Shown here piece after piece: positions 1 through 5,449 of a stretch of DNA of 6,976 nt. The DNA comes from Gemmatimonadaceae bacterium (GTDB taxonomy: Bacteria > Gemmatimonadota > Gemmatimonadetes > Gemmatimonadales > Gemmatimonadaceae), in contig JACMLI010000693.1 in the NCBI GenBank assembly GCA_014379705.1, positions 1 through 6,976 of the forward strand. The letters run 5' to 3'. The notes beneath the pieces are model-generated. The model did not search any database. It was not told the origin of the DNA and worked only from the letters and a program-made list of their open reading frames with translations. The number at the start of each line of letters is the position of its first letter. The stretch's first letter is position 1. The position numbers and the translations under genes were made by a program.

Positions 1-1
1 C

Positions 2-61
2 CTGCTCGGTGGTGAGCGCCGAACGCTCGAGGCGCGCAGCCCGCGTTTCCGCGTGCCGTGA
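2..61 (+). CDS. Possible C-terminal tail of a + strand gene (partial)
   Basis: Frame 2 of the first 61 bases reads LLGGERRTLEARSPRFRVP and ends in TGA at 59-61. About 15 of the 19 codons end in G or C, the pattern of real coding frames in this window. If real, the gene would converge on the GH3 gene, with the tandem array and hairpin at 63-194 lying between the two stops, much like the convergent gap at 4600-4698. Nineteen residues are too few to name a family. The minus strand is also open here in one frame, so the call is tentative. Confidence 0.3.
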   Translation: MLGGERRTLEARSPRFRVP

Positions 62-62
62 T

Positions 63-170
63 TGGACGGGATGGACGAGGTGGACGAGATGGACGAGATG
101 GACGAGATGGACGAGGTGGACGAGGTGGACGAGGTGGACGAGGTGGACGAGGTGGACCAGGTGGTTAGGT
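63..170. repeat. 9-bp tandem repeat array, unit TGGACGAG(G/A)
   Basis: Twelve consecutive 9-bp units start at 63. Units 2-10 (72-152) are TGGACGAGG or TGGACGAGA. The first (TGGACGGGA) and the last two (TGGACCAGG, TGGTTAGGT) are degenerate, as expected at the decaying edges of a slippage-made array. Reading through in one frame gives repeated Trp-Thr-Arg, but this is a by-product of the repeat. The array lies downstream of the GH3 stop and just past the putative stop at 59-61. No oppositely oriented partner arm is visible inside the window. Confidence 0.95.
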
Positions 171-174
171 CGTC

Positions 175-194
175 GCACCGGCGAAGGCCGGTGC
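175..194 (-). terminator. Hairpin downstream of the GH3 stop, probable terminator
   Basis: GCACCGGC (175-182) and GCCGGTGC (187-194) form a perfect 8-bp stem with a 4-nt loop. It begins 9 nt beyond the TAA stop of the GH3 gene on the minus strand. No T-tract follows on either strand, so it is not a textbook intrinsic terminator. It could act as a 3'-end stabiliser or a bidirectional stop between convergent genes. Confidence 0.5.
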
Positions 195-203
195 CCCGTG
201 TCG

Positions 204-2855
204 TTACCTGACCTCGACGACCCCACGCAGCCGGATGTCCACCGACGACGCTCCCACCATTACGACGAAACGCCCCGGCTCGACGACGGGCCGCAGCGAC
301 GCGTCCAGCATCGCGAACCGCGACGGCGGCAGCACCAGCTGAACGCGCCGCTCTGCTCCCGCATCGAGCACGACCCGCCCGAACGCGGCAAGCATTTGCA
401 CGGGGCGAGCGATGCTCGCCACTTCGTCGCGAAGGTACAGCTGCACGACCTCCGTCCCGCGTAGTGGCCCCTCGTTGCGCACGGTGAGGGAGACGCGCAC
501 GGTATCCCCCGCACCAGGATCTTCGGGTTCGATGGCGAGGTCCCGCCACGTGAACGTCGAGTAGCTCAACCCGTGCCCAAAGGGGAAAAGCGGTCGCCCG
601 GTGAGGTCGAGGTAGGCGTCTCCGCGCCCCGTCGGGCGATGGAAGTACGTGAGGGGCAACTGTCCCTCGGCGCGAGGGAAGGTGATGGGCAGTCGGCCGG
701 ACGGATTGTGCGCGCCGAGGAGCACGTCAGTGACGGCTTCACCGCCGAGCTCACCGGGATACCAGGCGTGCAGCACTGCGGCCACGCGATCGAGCCACGG
801 CATCGTCACGGCGCTCCCGCCGACGATGACCACCACCACCGGCGTTCCCGTGGCCGCGACAGCCCGGATCAACGCGTCCTGTGCACCCGGCAACGCGAGC
901 GACGCGCGGTCGCGAAACTCTCCTTCCTCGATGCCGGCGACGACGACTGCCACGCTCGCCCCACGCGCCGCCGTCACGGCACGATCGATCGCCAGGGCTG
1001 GGGATGACGGCGGCGCGCTCCCCCAGACGAGCCGCACGTGACCCGGGCCAACGTTCTGGTGGTACTCGAGGCGAATGCGGTACGCGCGCCCCTTCTCCAC
1101 GCGCACCGTGGCCGACGACGGCGCGTGCGAGGGGCGTCGCCATGTATCGACGATGAGCCGGTCGTCGAGGTAGAGCCGTGCCCCGTCATCGCTGTCGACG
1201 CCCAGGGCAATCTCCCCCGACGTCGGCGGCTCCAGGATGCCGCTCCACCGCACCGAGTACCACCCGAAGGCGAGCGTGGAATCGGGCGAACCGAGCGTCC
1301 AGGTGAAGTCGATCCCGCGATCGTTGCGCGTCCGTACGGGCGGGTCCGCAAGGCTGATGTTGTCATGGAATGCCGCCTCGAGTCCGCCACGGAAGGCGGT
1401 GGGAGGGACCGTCTGCATGGTGGGCACACCGCGCCCCGGGCCAGGCGCCCACGCCACGCGCGCTGTCCCGAGGCGGCGCTCGAGGGCGCTCCGGATGCTC
1501 ACCACCTGTTGTCCAGGTCCCGAGTACCCGCCCAGGCGCGCCGAGTCGGCGTCCGGCCCGATGAGGGCAACGCGACGGACGGCAGCGCCCAGCGGGAGCA
1601 CGCGCCCGTCGGTGGCGAGGAGGACGATCGCCGCGCGGGCGACGTCGAGCGCGAGGATGCGGTCGGTCGTGTCCGTGGCAGCACCCTCGGTGACATACGG
1701 CTGGTCGAAGAGGCCGAGGGCGAACTTGAGGCGGAGCACCCGCGCGACCGCGCTGTCGATCGCGCCGGCGCGAATCCGTCCGTCGAGGAAGGCGGGGAGG
1801 AACAGCGCCGCATGCGAGACCGACGACTGGAAGATCACGTCGGCGCCCCCCTCGATCGATCGGGCGCCTGACGTCGGATAGTCGGCCGCGGTCATGTGCA
1901 GCACGTTCGCCCCGCCCACCGCACCAGCGTCCGAGATCACCACGCCGCGGAATCCCAGGTCGCCGCGCAGCTTATCGTTCAGGAGCCATGTGCTCGCCGA
2001 CGCAGGGGCGCCCTGCACCGAGTTGTATGCCGACATCACGGAGCGCGCACCCCCCTCCCCGATGGCGGCAGCAAACGGGGGAAAGTGCAGCTCGGTGAGC
2101 CAGCGCTCCGAGGTCTCGATGGGGTAGCTGTCGCGCCCTCCGTCGCCCACGTTGGCGACGAAGTGCTTGGGCGTGGTGACGACCCCCGAGTCCTCGAACG
2201 GTCGCACGAAAGCGACGGCCATGCGACTCGTGAGGAACGGATCTTCACCGTACGTCTCCTCCACACGCCCCCATCGGACGTCAGTCGCGATGTTGATCAC
2301 CGGAGAGAGGACCTGACGGATGCCGCGCCGTCGCGCTTCGCGCGCCGTGGCCAGTGCCACCTGCCTGACGAGGGTCGTGTCCCACGTCGCGGCCATCGCG
2401 ATGGCCTGTGGAAACACCGTCGCGCCGGGCTGGGCCACCCCGTGGAGGCCCTCCTCGAAGGGGATCATCGGGATCCCGAGGCGCGTGGAGTCGACGAGGT
2501 AGTGTTGCAGGGCATTCGTGCGCGCCATGACCTGGGGCGCGTGGCCCCGGACCTGAACGCCATAGACGCCATGCGCGAGCGCGCGTGGCATCGCGCTGTC
2601 GTCGGGGATGGCAAAGAGCTGCCAGAACTTTTCTTCCGGCGTCATCCGGCTCATCAGGTCGTGAACGCGACGCTCGATCGGCGCCGTGGCATCGCGATAC
2701 ACCGGAGGTCCGGAGCACGCCGACGCGAGAGCCAGGACGAACAGGAGTGTGAGGCGGATGGGGCTTATGGGGCGAATGGCGCGTTGGGGCGTGTGGGGCG
2801 TGTGAGGGAACGAACTTCGAACATTGGCGCTCGTTCCGCAAAGTTCGGCAGCCAA
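204..2855 (-). CDS. Glycoside hydrolase family 3 lipoprotein with PA14 domain (beta-glucosidase/xylosidase type)
   Basis: Retaining exo-acting glycosidase that releases sugars from the non-reducing end of beta-linked oligosaccharides; the exact sugar cannot be read from sequence. The N-terminal GH3 barrel (about 60-385) contains RWGRVEETYGEDPF (194-207), TPKHF (228-232) and GVVISDAG (304-311), with D309 the expected nucleophile. A second alpha/beta domain is split by a PA14 domain (about 487-612). After it comes EEGEFRDR (643-650), where the acid/base Glu (E644 or E646) is expected. A fibronectin III-like domain ends the protein (about 777-880). Residues 34-47 form a hydrophobic signal ending in LASAC with Cys47 as lipobox, so it is exported and lipid-anchored. 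The start is uncertain. TTG at 2855 is the only ATG/GTG/TTG in frame before Cys47, with AGGAGG (2867-2872) 11 nt upstream, but it gives a long n-region (18-33, rich in His/Thr/Pro) encoded by intergenic repeats. Family certain, substrate unknown. Confidence 0.93.
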   Translation of the reverse strand: MAAELCGTSANVRSSFPHTPHTPQRAIRPISPIRLTLLFVLALASACSGPPVYRDATAPIERRVHDLMSRMTPEEKFWQLFAIPDDSAMPRALAHGVYGVQVRGHAPQVMARTNALQHYLVDSTRLGIPMIPFEEGLHGVAQPGATVFPQAIAMAATWDTTLVRQVALATAREARRRGIRQVLSPVINIATDVRWGRVEETYGEDPFLTSRMAVAFVRPFEDSGVVTTPKHFVANVGDGGRDSYPIETSERWLTELHFPPFAAAIGEGGARSVMSAYNSVQGAPASASTWLLNDKLRGDLGFRGVVISDAGAVGGANVLHMTAADYPTSGARSIEGGADVIFQSSVSHAALFLPAFLDGRIRAGAIDSAVARVLRLKFALGLFDQPYVTEGAATDTTDRILALDVARAAIVLLATDGRVLPLGAAVRRVALIGPDADSARLGGYSGPGQQVVSIRSALERRLGTARVAWAPGPGRGVPTMQTVPPTAFRGGLEAAFHDNISLADPPVRTRNDRGIDFTWTLGSPDSTLAFGWYSVRWSGILEPPTSGEIALGVDSDDGARLYLDDRLIVDTWRRPSHAPSSATVRVEKGRAYRIRLEYHQNVGPGHVRLVWGSAPPSSPALAIDRAVTAARGASVAVVVAGIEEGEFRDRASLALPGAQDALIRAVAATGTPVVVVIVGGSAVTMPWLDRVAAVLHAWYPGELGGEAVTDVLLGAHNPSGRLPITFPRAEGQLPLTYFHRPTGRGDAYLDLTGRPLFPFGHGLSYSTFTWRDLAIEPEDPGAGDTVRVSLTVRNEGPLRGTEVVQLYLRDEVASIARPVQMLAAFGRVVLDAGAERRVQLVLPPSRFAMLDASLRPVVEPGRFVVMVGASSVDIRLRGVVEVR

Positions 2856-2896
2856 ACACTCATACGCCTCCTACGCCCCATGCGCACGCCCCATCC
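2758..2896. repeat. 9-bp repeats, CCATACGCC-like family, in opposed orientation
   Basis: At 2758-2802 five 9-bp units read roughly (A/T)TGGGGCG(T/A), two of them exact copies (TGGGGCGTG at 2785-2793 and 2794-2802). At 2861-2896 the complementary orientation appears (CATACGCCT, CCTACGCCC, then looser copies). The arms flank a 58-bp non-repeat centre. The same word, in the CCATACGCC orientation, recurs at 3764-3799. The left arm encodes part of the N-terminal extension of the GH3 protein, and the right arm supplies its AGGAGG. Confidence 0.8.
2807..2847. promoter_or_regulatory. Two overlapping dyads in the GH3/dsrE-like divergent gap
   Basis: GGAACGA (2807-2813) is the exact inverse complement of TCGTTCC (2831-2837). 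CGAACTT (2811-2817) is the inverse complement of AAGTTCG (2841-2847). The left arms overlap by three bases, so the two stems would compete in RNA, and as DNA they could be operator half-sites. They lie between two divergent genes, where an operator is plausible. I cannot name a regulator, and no convincing -35/-10 pair was found nearby. Confidence 0.3.
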
Positions 2897-2952
2897 TTTC
2901 CGCCCCTCCACCCCTCCCATACCTTCCCGGCACCAACTCCCGGAGTTTCCCG

Positions 2953-3618
2953 ATGACGGACCGCTCGAGGCGCGACTTCCTGACGTCGGTCGGTGCCATG
3001 GCCGGCGCCGCCGCGATTCCCTCACTCGCCGCCGCGGCACCCCCTGACGAGTCTCCCCCACCAATGGCGGCGCAGGAAACCTGGGACATGTCGTGGCTCG
3101 ACAACATTCAGGGGAAGCACAAGCAGGTCTTCGACATCGCGAACTGGGATACCGGGCTCACGACGGTGCGCAACTGGTATGACGCGCACGAAAAGGTCTA
3201 CCAGCTCCGCCATCCGCAGCTCGCCGCGGTCGTGGGCATCGCCACGCAGGCGTTTCCCATCAACGCGAGCGACGCCATGTGGACGCGCTTCCCGATCGGC
3301 GACGAGTGGAAGGTGATCGACCCCGCCACGGGTAAGCCGGCCCTGCGGAACATCTTCATCGACAAGCGCGAGGGCCCCCCGCCGATCGCCGAGGCCTCAG
3401 TGAAGCTCCTGCAGGCGCGCGGCGCGATGTTCTGGCAATGCAACAACGCCCTCAACAAGGTCGCCGGTATCCTTGCCACACGCGTGAATCGCCCTCAGCT
3501 GGAGGTCTACAAGGAACTCCGAGCGGGACTCAATCCGGGAGTGATCCTCGTCGTGGCCCACACGCTCGCGCTCGGGATGTGCCAGGAGCGGGGATGCGCA
3601 TACGAGAAGGTGGTCTAG
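2953..3618 (+). CDS. Tat-exported DsrE/DsrF-like protein (hypothetical)
   Basis: 221-residue protein with a twin-arginine signal. SRRDFL (5-10) is followed by an Ala-rich hydrophobic stretch (about 13-29), so a folded protein is probably moved to the periplasm. The C-terminal half resembles DsrE/DsrF-like domains: GAMFWQCNNAL (157-167) with Cys163 at the place where that superfamily often has Cys, then a long helix, then GVILVVAHTL (196-205) and a closing QERGCAYEKV (211-220), matching the usual end of the fold. Two more cysteines (C210, C215) are present. Cytoplasmic DsrE-type proteins handle sulfur or thiol chemistry; whether this exported one does is unknown. ATG 2953 was chosen because the Tat motif follows at once and CGGAG lies 7 nt upstream. 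The same frame is open to 2824 but only through repeat DNA. The gene stands alone, divergent from GH3. Confidence 0.75.
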   Translation: MTDRSRRDFLTSVGAMAGAAAIPSLAAAAPPDESPPPMAAQETWDMSWLDNIQGKHKQVFDIANWDTGLTTVRNWYDAHEKVYQLRHPQLAAVVGIATQAFPINASDAMWTRFPIGDEWKVIDPATGKPALRNIFIDKREGPPPIAEASVKLLQARGAMFWQCNNALNKVAGILATRVNRPQLEVYKELRAGLNPGVILVVAHTLALGMCQERGCAYEKVV

Positions 3619-3649
3619 CGCATCGCATCGTTCAGAAACCTGCCAGGGC

Positions 3650-3754
3650 GAAGCACGGGAAGCACGAGAAGCACGGGTAGCACGTGAGGCACGGGGTAAC
3701 CAACTCATGCCTCTCGTGCTTCTCGTACTGCCCGTGATTCCCGTAATTCGTGCT
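3650..3754. repeat. Long inverted repeat built of 9-bp units (GAAGCACGG family)
   Basis: The left arm (3650-3694) is five 9-bp units: GAAGCACGG, GAAGCACGA, GAAGCACGG, GTAGCACGT, GAGGCACGG. The right arm (3710-3754) holds inverse-complement, more diverged 9-bp units. Around the centre they pair closely: GCACG-T-GAGGCA (3680-3691) faces TGCCTC-T-CGTGC (3708-3719), with one T/T mismatch and a 16-nt loop. Further out the pairing is imperfect but continues. It starts 31 nt past the stop of the DsrE-like gene and may end its transcript, although no T-tract follows. Confidence 0.85.
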
Positions 3755-3763
3755 TACCCGACC

Positions 3764-3799
3764 CATACGCCCCATACGCTCCATACGCCACACACGCCG
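3764..3799. repeat. 9-bp tandem repeat CCATACGCC running into a start codon
   Basis: Four 9-bp units (CATACGCCC, CATACGCTC, CATACGCCA, CACACGCCG) occupy 3764-3799. The last base is the G of the GTG start of the CaiB-like gene. The units keep the same 9-bp register as the right arm of the preceding inverted repeat (3710-3754), although the word changes. No Shine-Dalgarno sequence is present in this stretch. Confidence 0.85.
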
Positions 3800-4599
3800 T
3801 GAACCTCGTCTCCATCGCCCAAAACGCTCCCGGCCCCCTCGCCTGCGCCCGCCTGCGCGTGGCCGGGGCACAGGTGACAAAGGTGGAGCCACCCGGGGGT
3901 GACCCGATGCTGGCGTTGTCGCCCTCGTGGCACGCCGAGATGCATCGCGACATTCCCATCGAGGTCCTCGACCTCAAGGCGGACGACGGCCGCGAGCGAT
4001 TCCTTCAGCTCCTCGCCAACGCCGACGTCCTCATGACGAGCCAGCGACCTGCGGCGCTCGCCCGGCTCGGCCTCGACCCGGAACGCCTCTTTGCCCACGC
4101 GCCGGATCTCCGCCTGCTGCGCATCGTTGGTTCCACCGCAGCCCCCGACGTCCCGGGGCACGACCTCACCTACCAGGCCGCGACGGGACTGCTCGGCGAG
4201 ACGATGCCGCGCACCCTGCTCGCCGACGTCCTGGCGTCGGAGCGCGCGTACGCCGGGGTCCTCGAACTGCTTCCGCGCCCCGCGGGCTCCGTCCTCGACG
4301 TCGGTCTGGTCGAGAGCCTCGACTCCGCTCTCGCCCCACTCCGACACGGACTCACCCTCCCCGACGGCGTGCTCGGTGGCGCCGCGCCGCGTTACCGCAT
4401 CTACGACACGCGCGCGGGCCGCATCGCCGTTGGCGCGCTCGAGCCCCACTTCGCGCGGGCCCTCTGGGAGAGGCTTGGCGCCCAGCGGGGCGAAGCTCTC
4501 GACGCGCACTTCCTCCAGCGAACCGCCGAGGAGTGGGAAGCGTGGGCAATCTCGCACGACCTGCCGATCGTCGCGGTGCGAGAGCGTCCGGGCGCTTGA
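3799..4599 (+). CDS. Compact CaiB/BaiF family protein (alpha-methylacyl-CoA racemase-like)
   Basis: Class III CoA-transferase/racemase fold. The N-terminus has the family opening PGPLACARLRVAGAQ (11-25) and KVEPPGGDP (28-36), then VLDLK (56-60) and ADVLM (75-79). Residues equivalent to the catalytic His/Asp/Glu of alpha-methylacyl-CoA racemases are visible: H121 in GHDLTYQAATG, D143 in LLADVLA and E215 in VGALEPHF. This suggests epimerisation of 2-methylacyl-CoA rather than CoA transfer, but substrate and activity are inferred. At 266 residues it is well short of the usual 360-400. The linker before the GGAAPRYRIYDT segment (193-204) is short, and the protein stops right after LPIVAV, where relatives continue for several tens of residues. 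GTG 3799 is the only usable start and fits the family N-terminus; it abuts repeats and lacks a Shine-Dalgarno sequence. The stop is one base from the next repeat array. It may be a minimal active form or a decayed one. Confidence 0.85.
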   Translation: MNLVSIAQNAPGPLACARLRVAGAQVTKVEPPGGDPMLALSPSWHAEMHRDIPIEVLDLKADDGRERFLQLLANADVLMTSQRPAALARLGLDPERLFAHAPDLRLLRIVGSTAAPDVPGHDLTYQAATGLLGETMPRTLLADVLASERAYAGVLELLPRPAGSVLDVGLVESLDSALAPLRHGLTLPDGVLGGAAPRYRIYDTRAGRIAVGALEPHFARALWERLGAQRGEALDAHFLQRTAEEWEAWAISHDLPIVAVRERPGA

Positions 4600-4600
4600 A

Positions 4601-4719
4601 GGTGGTCGGGTGGTCGGGTGGTCGGGGCCATGCCTAACGACACAGAGGGCACGGCGTCAGGAGACGTCCGTGCCCCCTGGTTCGGTGGCGCCACCCGACT
4701 ACCCGACTACCCGACCACC
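4601..4719. repeat. Inverted repeat of 8-bp units (TGGTCGGG) between convergent genes
   Basis: The left arm at 4601-4627 contains three exact TGGTCGGG units (4603-4626). The right arm at 4693-4719 contains the inverse complement, ACCCGACT/ACCCGACC. Over 27 bp the arms match at 24 positions. Two of the three differences become G-U pairs in an RNA read from the + strand. The left arm begins one base after the TGA of the CaiB-like gene. The right arm contains the TAG stop (4699-4701) of the HNH gene and encodes its last residues. Confidence 0.9.
4647..4675. terminator. Strong GC hairpin between convergent genes, probable bidirectional terminator
   Basis: GGGCACGG+CGTC (4647-4658) pairs with GACG+T+CCGTGCCC (4663-4675). 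This is 12 bp with a single unpaired T and a 4-nt AGGA loop. It sits at the centre of the outer 8-bp-unit inverted repeat, 48 nt past the CaiB-like stop and 24 nt past the HNH stop. Neither side has a T-tract, so any termination would depend on the stem or on Rho. A separate 12-bp perfect palindrome, GGTGGCGCCACC, lies at 4684-4695. Confidence 0.6.
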
Positions 4720-5283
4720 GGACCGCTCTATTCCCTCGAGCTGCCGCAATGTCTCCGCGCCGTAGAACATCCGGATGTAGCGCGACTGGATCGGCGTGAG
4801 GCGGCGCACGGCCCACGAGAGGTGGACGAAATGTGGCTCCACCGGCGCGTGCATCGGGTGCATGCCGATTTCGCTCGGCAGGCGGTTCGACTTGCGGGTG
4901 TTGCACGCCGAGCAGGCCGTGACGACGTTGGTCCACTCGTTGGTGCCACCGCGGGAGAGGGGGATCAGGTGGTCGCGGGTCAGCGCCTCGCGCGGCTTCA
5001 GTTCGAAGGCCGTGCGACCGCAGTACTGGCACTTGTACTCGTCACGCGCGAACAGGAAGGTGTTCGTCACCTGTCGACGGAACTTGCGCGGCACGTGGAT
5101 GAACTTCGTCAGCCGGATCACCGACGGACGTGGCATGGTCAGCCGCTCGCTGCGCACGACCTTTCCCGTGTCGGCTTCGACGATCTCGGCCTTGCCGTCG
5201 ATCACGAGCCGCAGGGCGCGCTTGAGCGGAACCATGGTCAATGGTTCAAACGAGGCGTTGAGTGCGAGACAACCGACGATCAC
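4699..5283 (-). CDS. HNH endonuclease
   Basis: 194-residue protein with a clear HNH/beta-beta-alpha-metal nuclease core. It has zinc-type pairs C85-x2-C88 and C124-x2-C127, TRDHLIPLS (102-110) carrying the catalytic-type D104-H105, RGGTNEWTNV (111-120) with N119, and CNTRKSNR (127-134). The N-terminal part (1-70, starting MIVGCLALNASFEPL) matches a widespread stand-alone HNH family found in many genomes. Its biological role is not settled, and nothing nearby points to a restriction, homing or phage system. The GTG start at 5281-5283 is chosen because AGGAGG lies five bases upstream (5289-5294) and the N-terminus fits the family. The last residues (GGRVVG) and the stop come from the 8-bp repeat arm, so the C-terminal end has probably drifted. 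An intrinsic terminator lies immediately upstream of the ribosome binding site. Confidence 0.9.
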   Translation of the reverse strand: MIVGCLALNASFEPLTMVPLKRALRLVIDGKAEIVEADTGKVVRSERLTMPRPSVIRLTKFIHVPRKFRRQVTNTFLFARDEYKCQYCGRTAFELKPREALTRDHLIPLSRGGTNEWTNVVTACSACNTRKSNRLPSEIGMHPMHAPVEPHFVHLSWAVRRLTPIQSRYIRMFYGAETLRQLEGIERSGGRVVG

Positions 5284-5301
5284 CGGGACCTCCTGGCCCT
5301 C

Positions 5302-5338
5302 AAAAAGAAACTCCCATCACGAACCACGGGACGGGAGT
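5302..5338 (-). terminator. Intrinsic terminator between ilvE and the HNH gene
   Basis: On the minus strand ACTCCCGTC pairs with GATGGGAGT (9 bp, one G-U), continues past one C/T mismatch into two more pairs and closes with a 5-nt loop. The stem spans 5310-5338. It is followed at once by TTCTTTTT (5309-5302). This is the only stem in the window with a proper T-tract. It lies about 110 nt past the ilvE stop and ends 7 nt before the HNH AGGAGG. Confidence 0.8.
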
Positions 5339-5366
5339 CGAGACCAACGGGGCGCGCGACGCGCGG

Positions 5367-5402
5367 ACTGCTCCAGGCACCCCTGATGGGTGCACCCGCA
5401 GT
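5367..5402 (-). promoter_or_regulatory. Stem-loop in the HNH leader, upstream of the terminator
   Basis: ACTGC/GCAGT (outer 5 bp, 5367-5371 with 5398-5402) encloses GCACCC/GGGTGC (inner 6 bp, 5377-5382 with 5388-5393) with a 5-nt loop. The palindrome GGGTGCACCC (5388-5397) offers an alternative pairing. A further GC-rich hairpin (GCGCG/CGCGC) sits between it and the terminator. Together they make a structured segment between the ilvE stop and the terminator. I do not recognise a known riboswitch or attenuator class. Confidence 0.35.
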
Positions 5403-5449
5403 GCGAGTCGCCGCTTCCCGTTGGCTTCGACCTGACCTCATGCCCGACC

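Noticed and set aside
9..464. Open frame encoding repeated Trp-Thr-Arg
   Set aside because: It is produced by the 9-bp array read in a frame where every unit is three sense codons, and most of its length is antisense to the GH3 3' end.
2824..2952. Upstream extension of the DsrE-like gene to TTG 2824
   Set aside because: The added 43 residues are low-complexity and repeat-derived, and would put the Tat motif in the interior. ATG 2953 has a ribosome binding site and places the motif at residues 5-10.
1896..3047. Long + strand open frame of 383 codons opposite GH3
   Set aside because: It is antisense to a clear GH3 gene, runs through repeats and the Tat signal region out of frame, and shows no recognisable domain. 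Long antisense frames are expected at this GC content.
3650..3799. CRISPR array
   Set aside because: Units are 9 bp with no spacers, and no cas genes are nearby. The same applies to the other arrays.
3754..4557. Minus-strand open frame opposite the CaiB-like gene
   Set aside because: It mirrors codon positions of a well-supported family gene and begins and ends without family signal.
4699..5283. HNH gene as part of a homing, restriction or defence system, or as the maker of the repeats
   Set aside because: No intron, intein, methyltransferase or phage gene is adjacent, and the family is widespread as a stand-alone gene. The closeness to one array is not evidence, because arrays lie beside most genes here.
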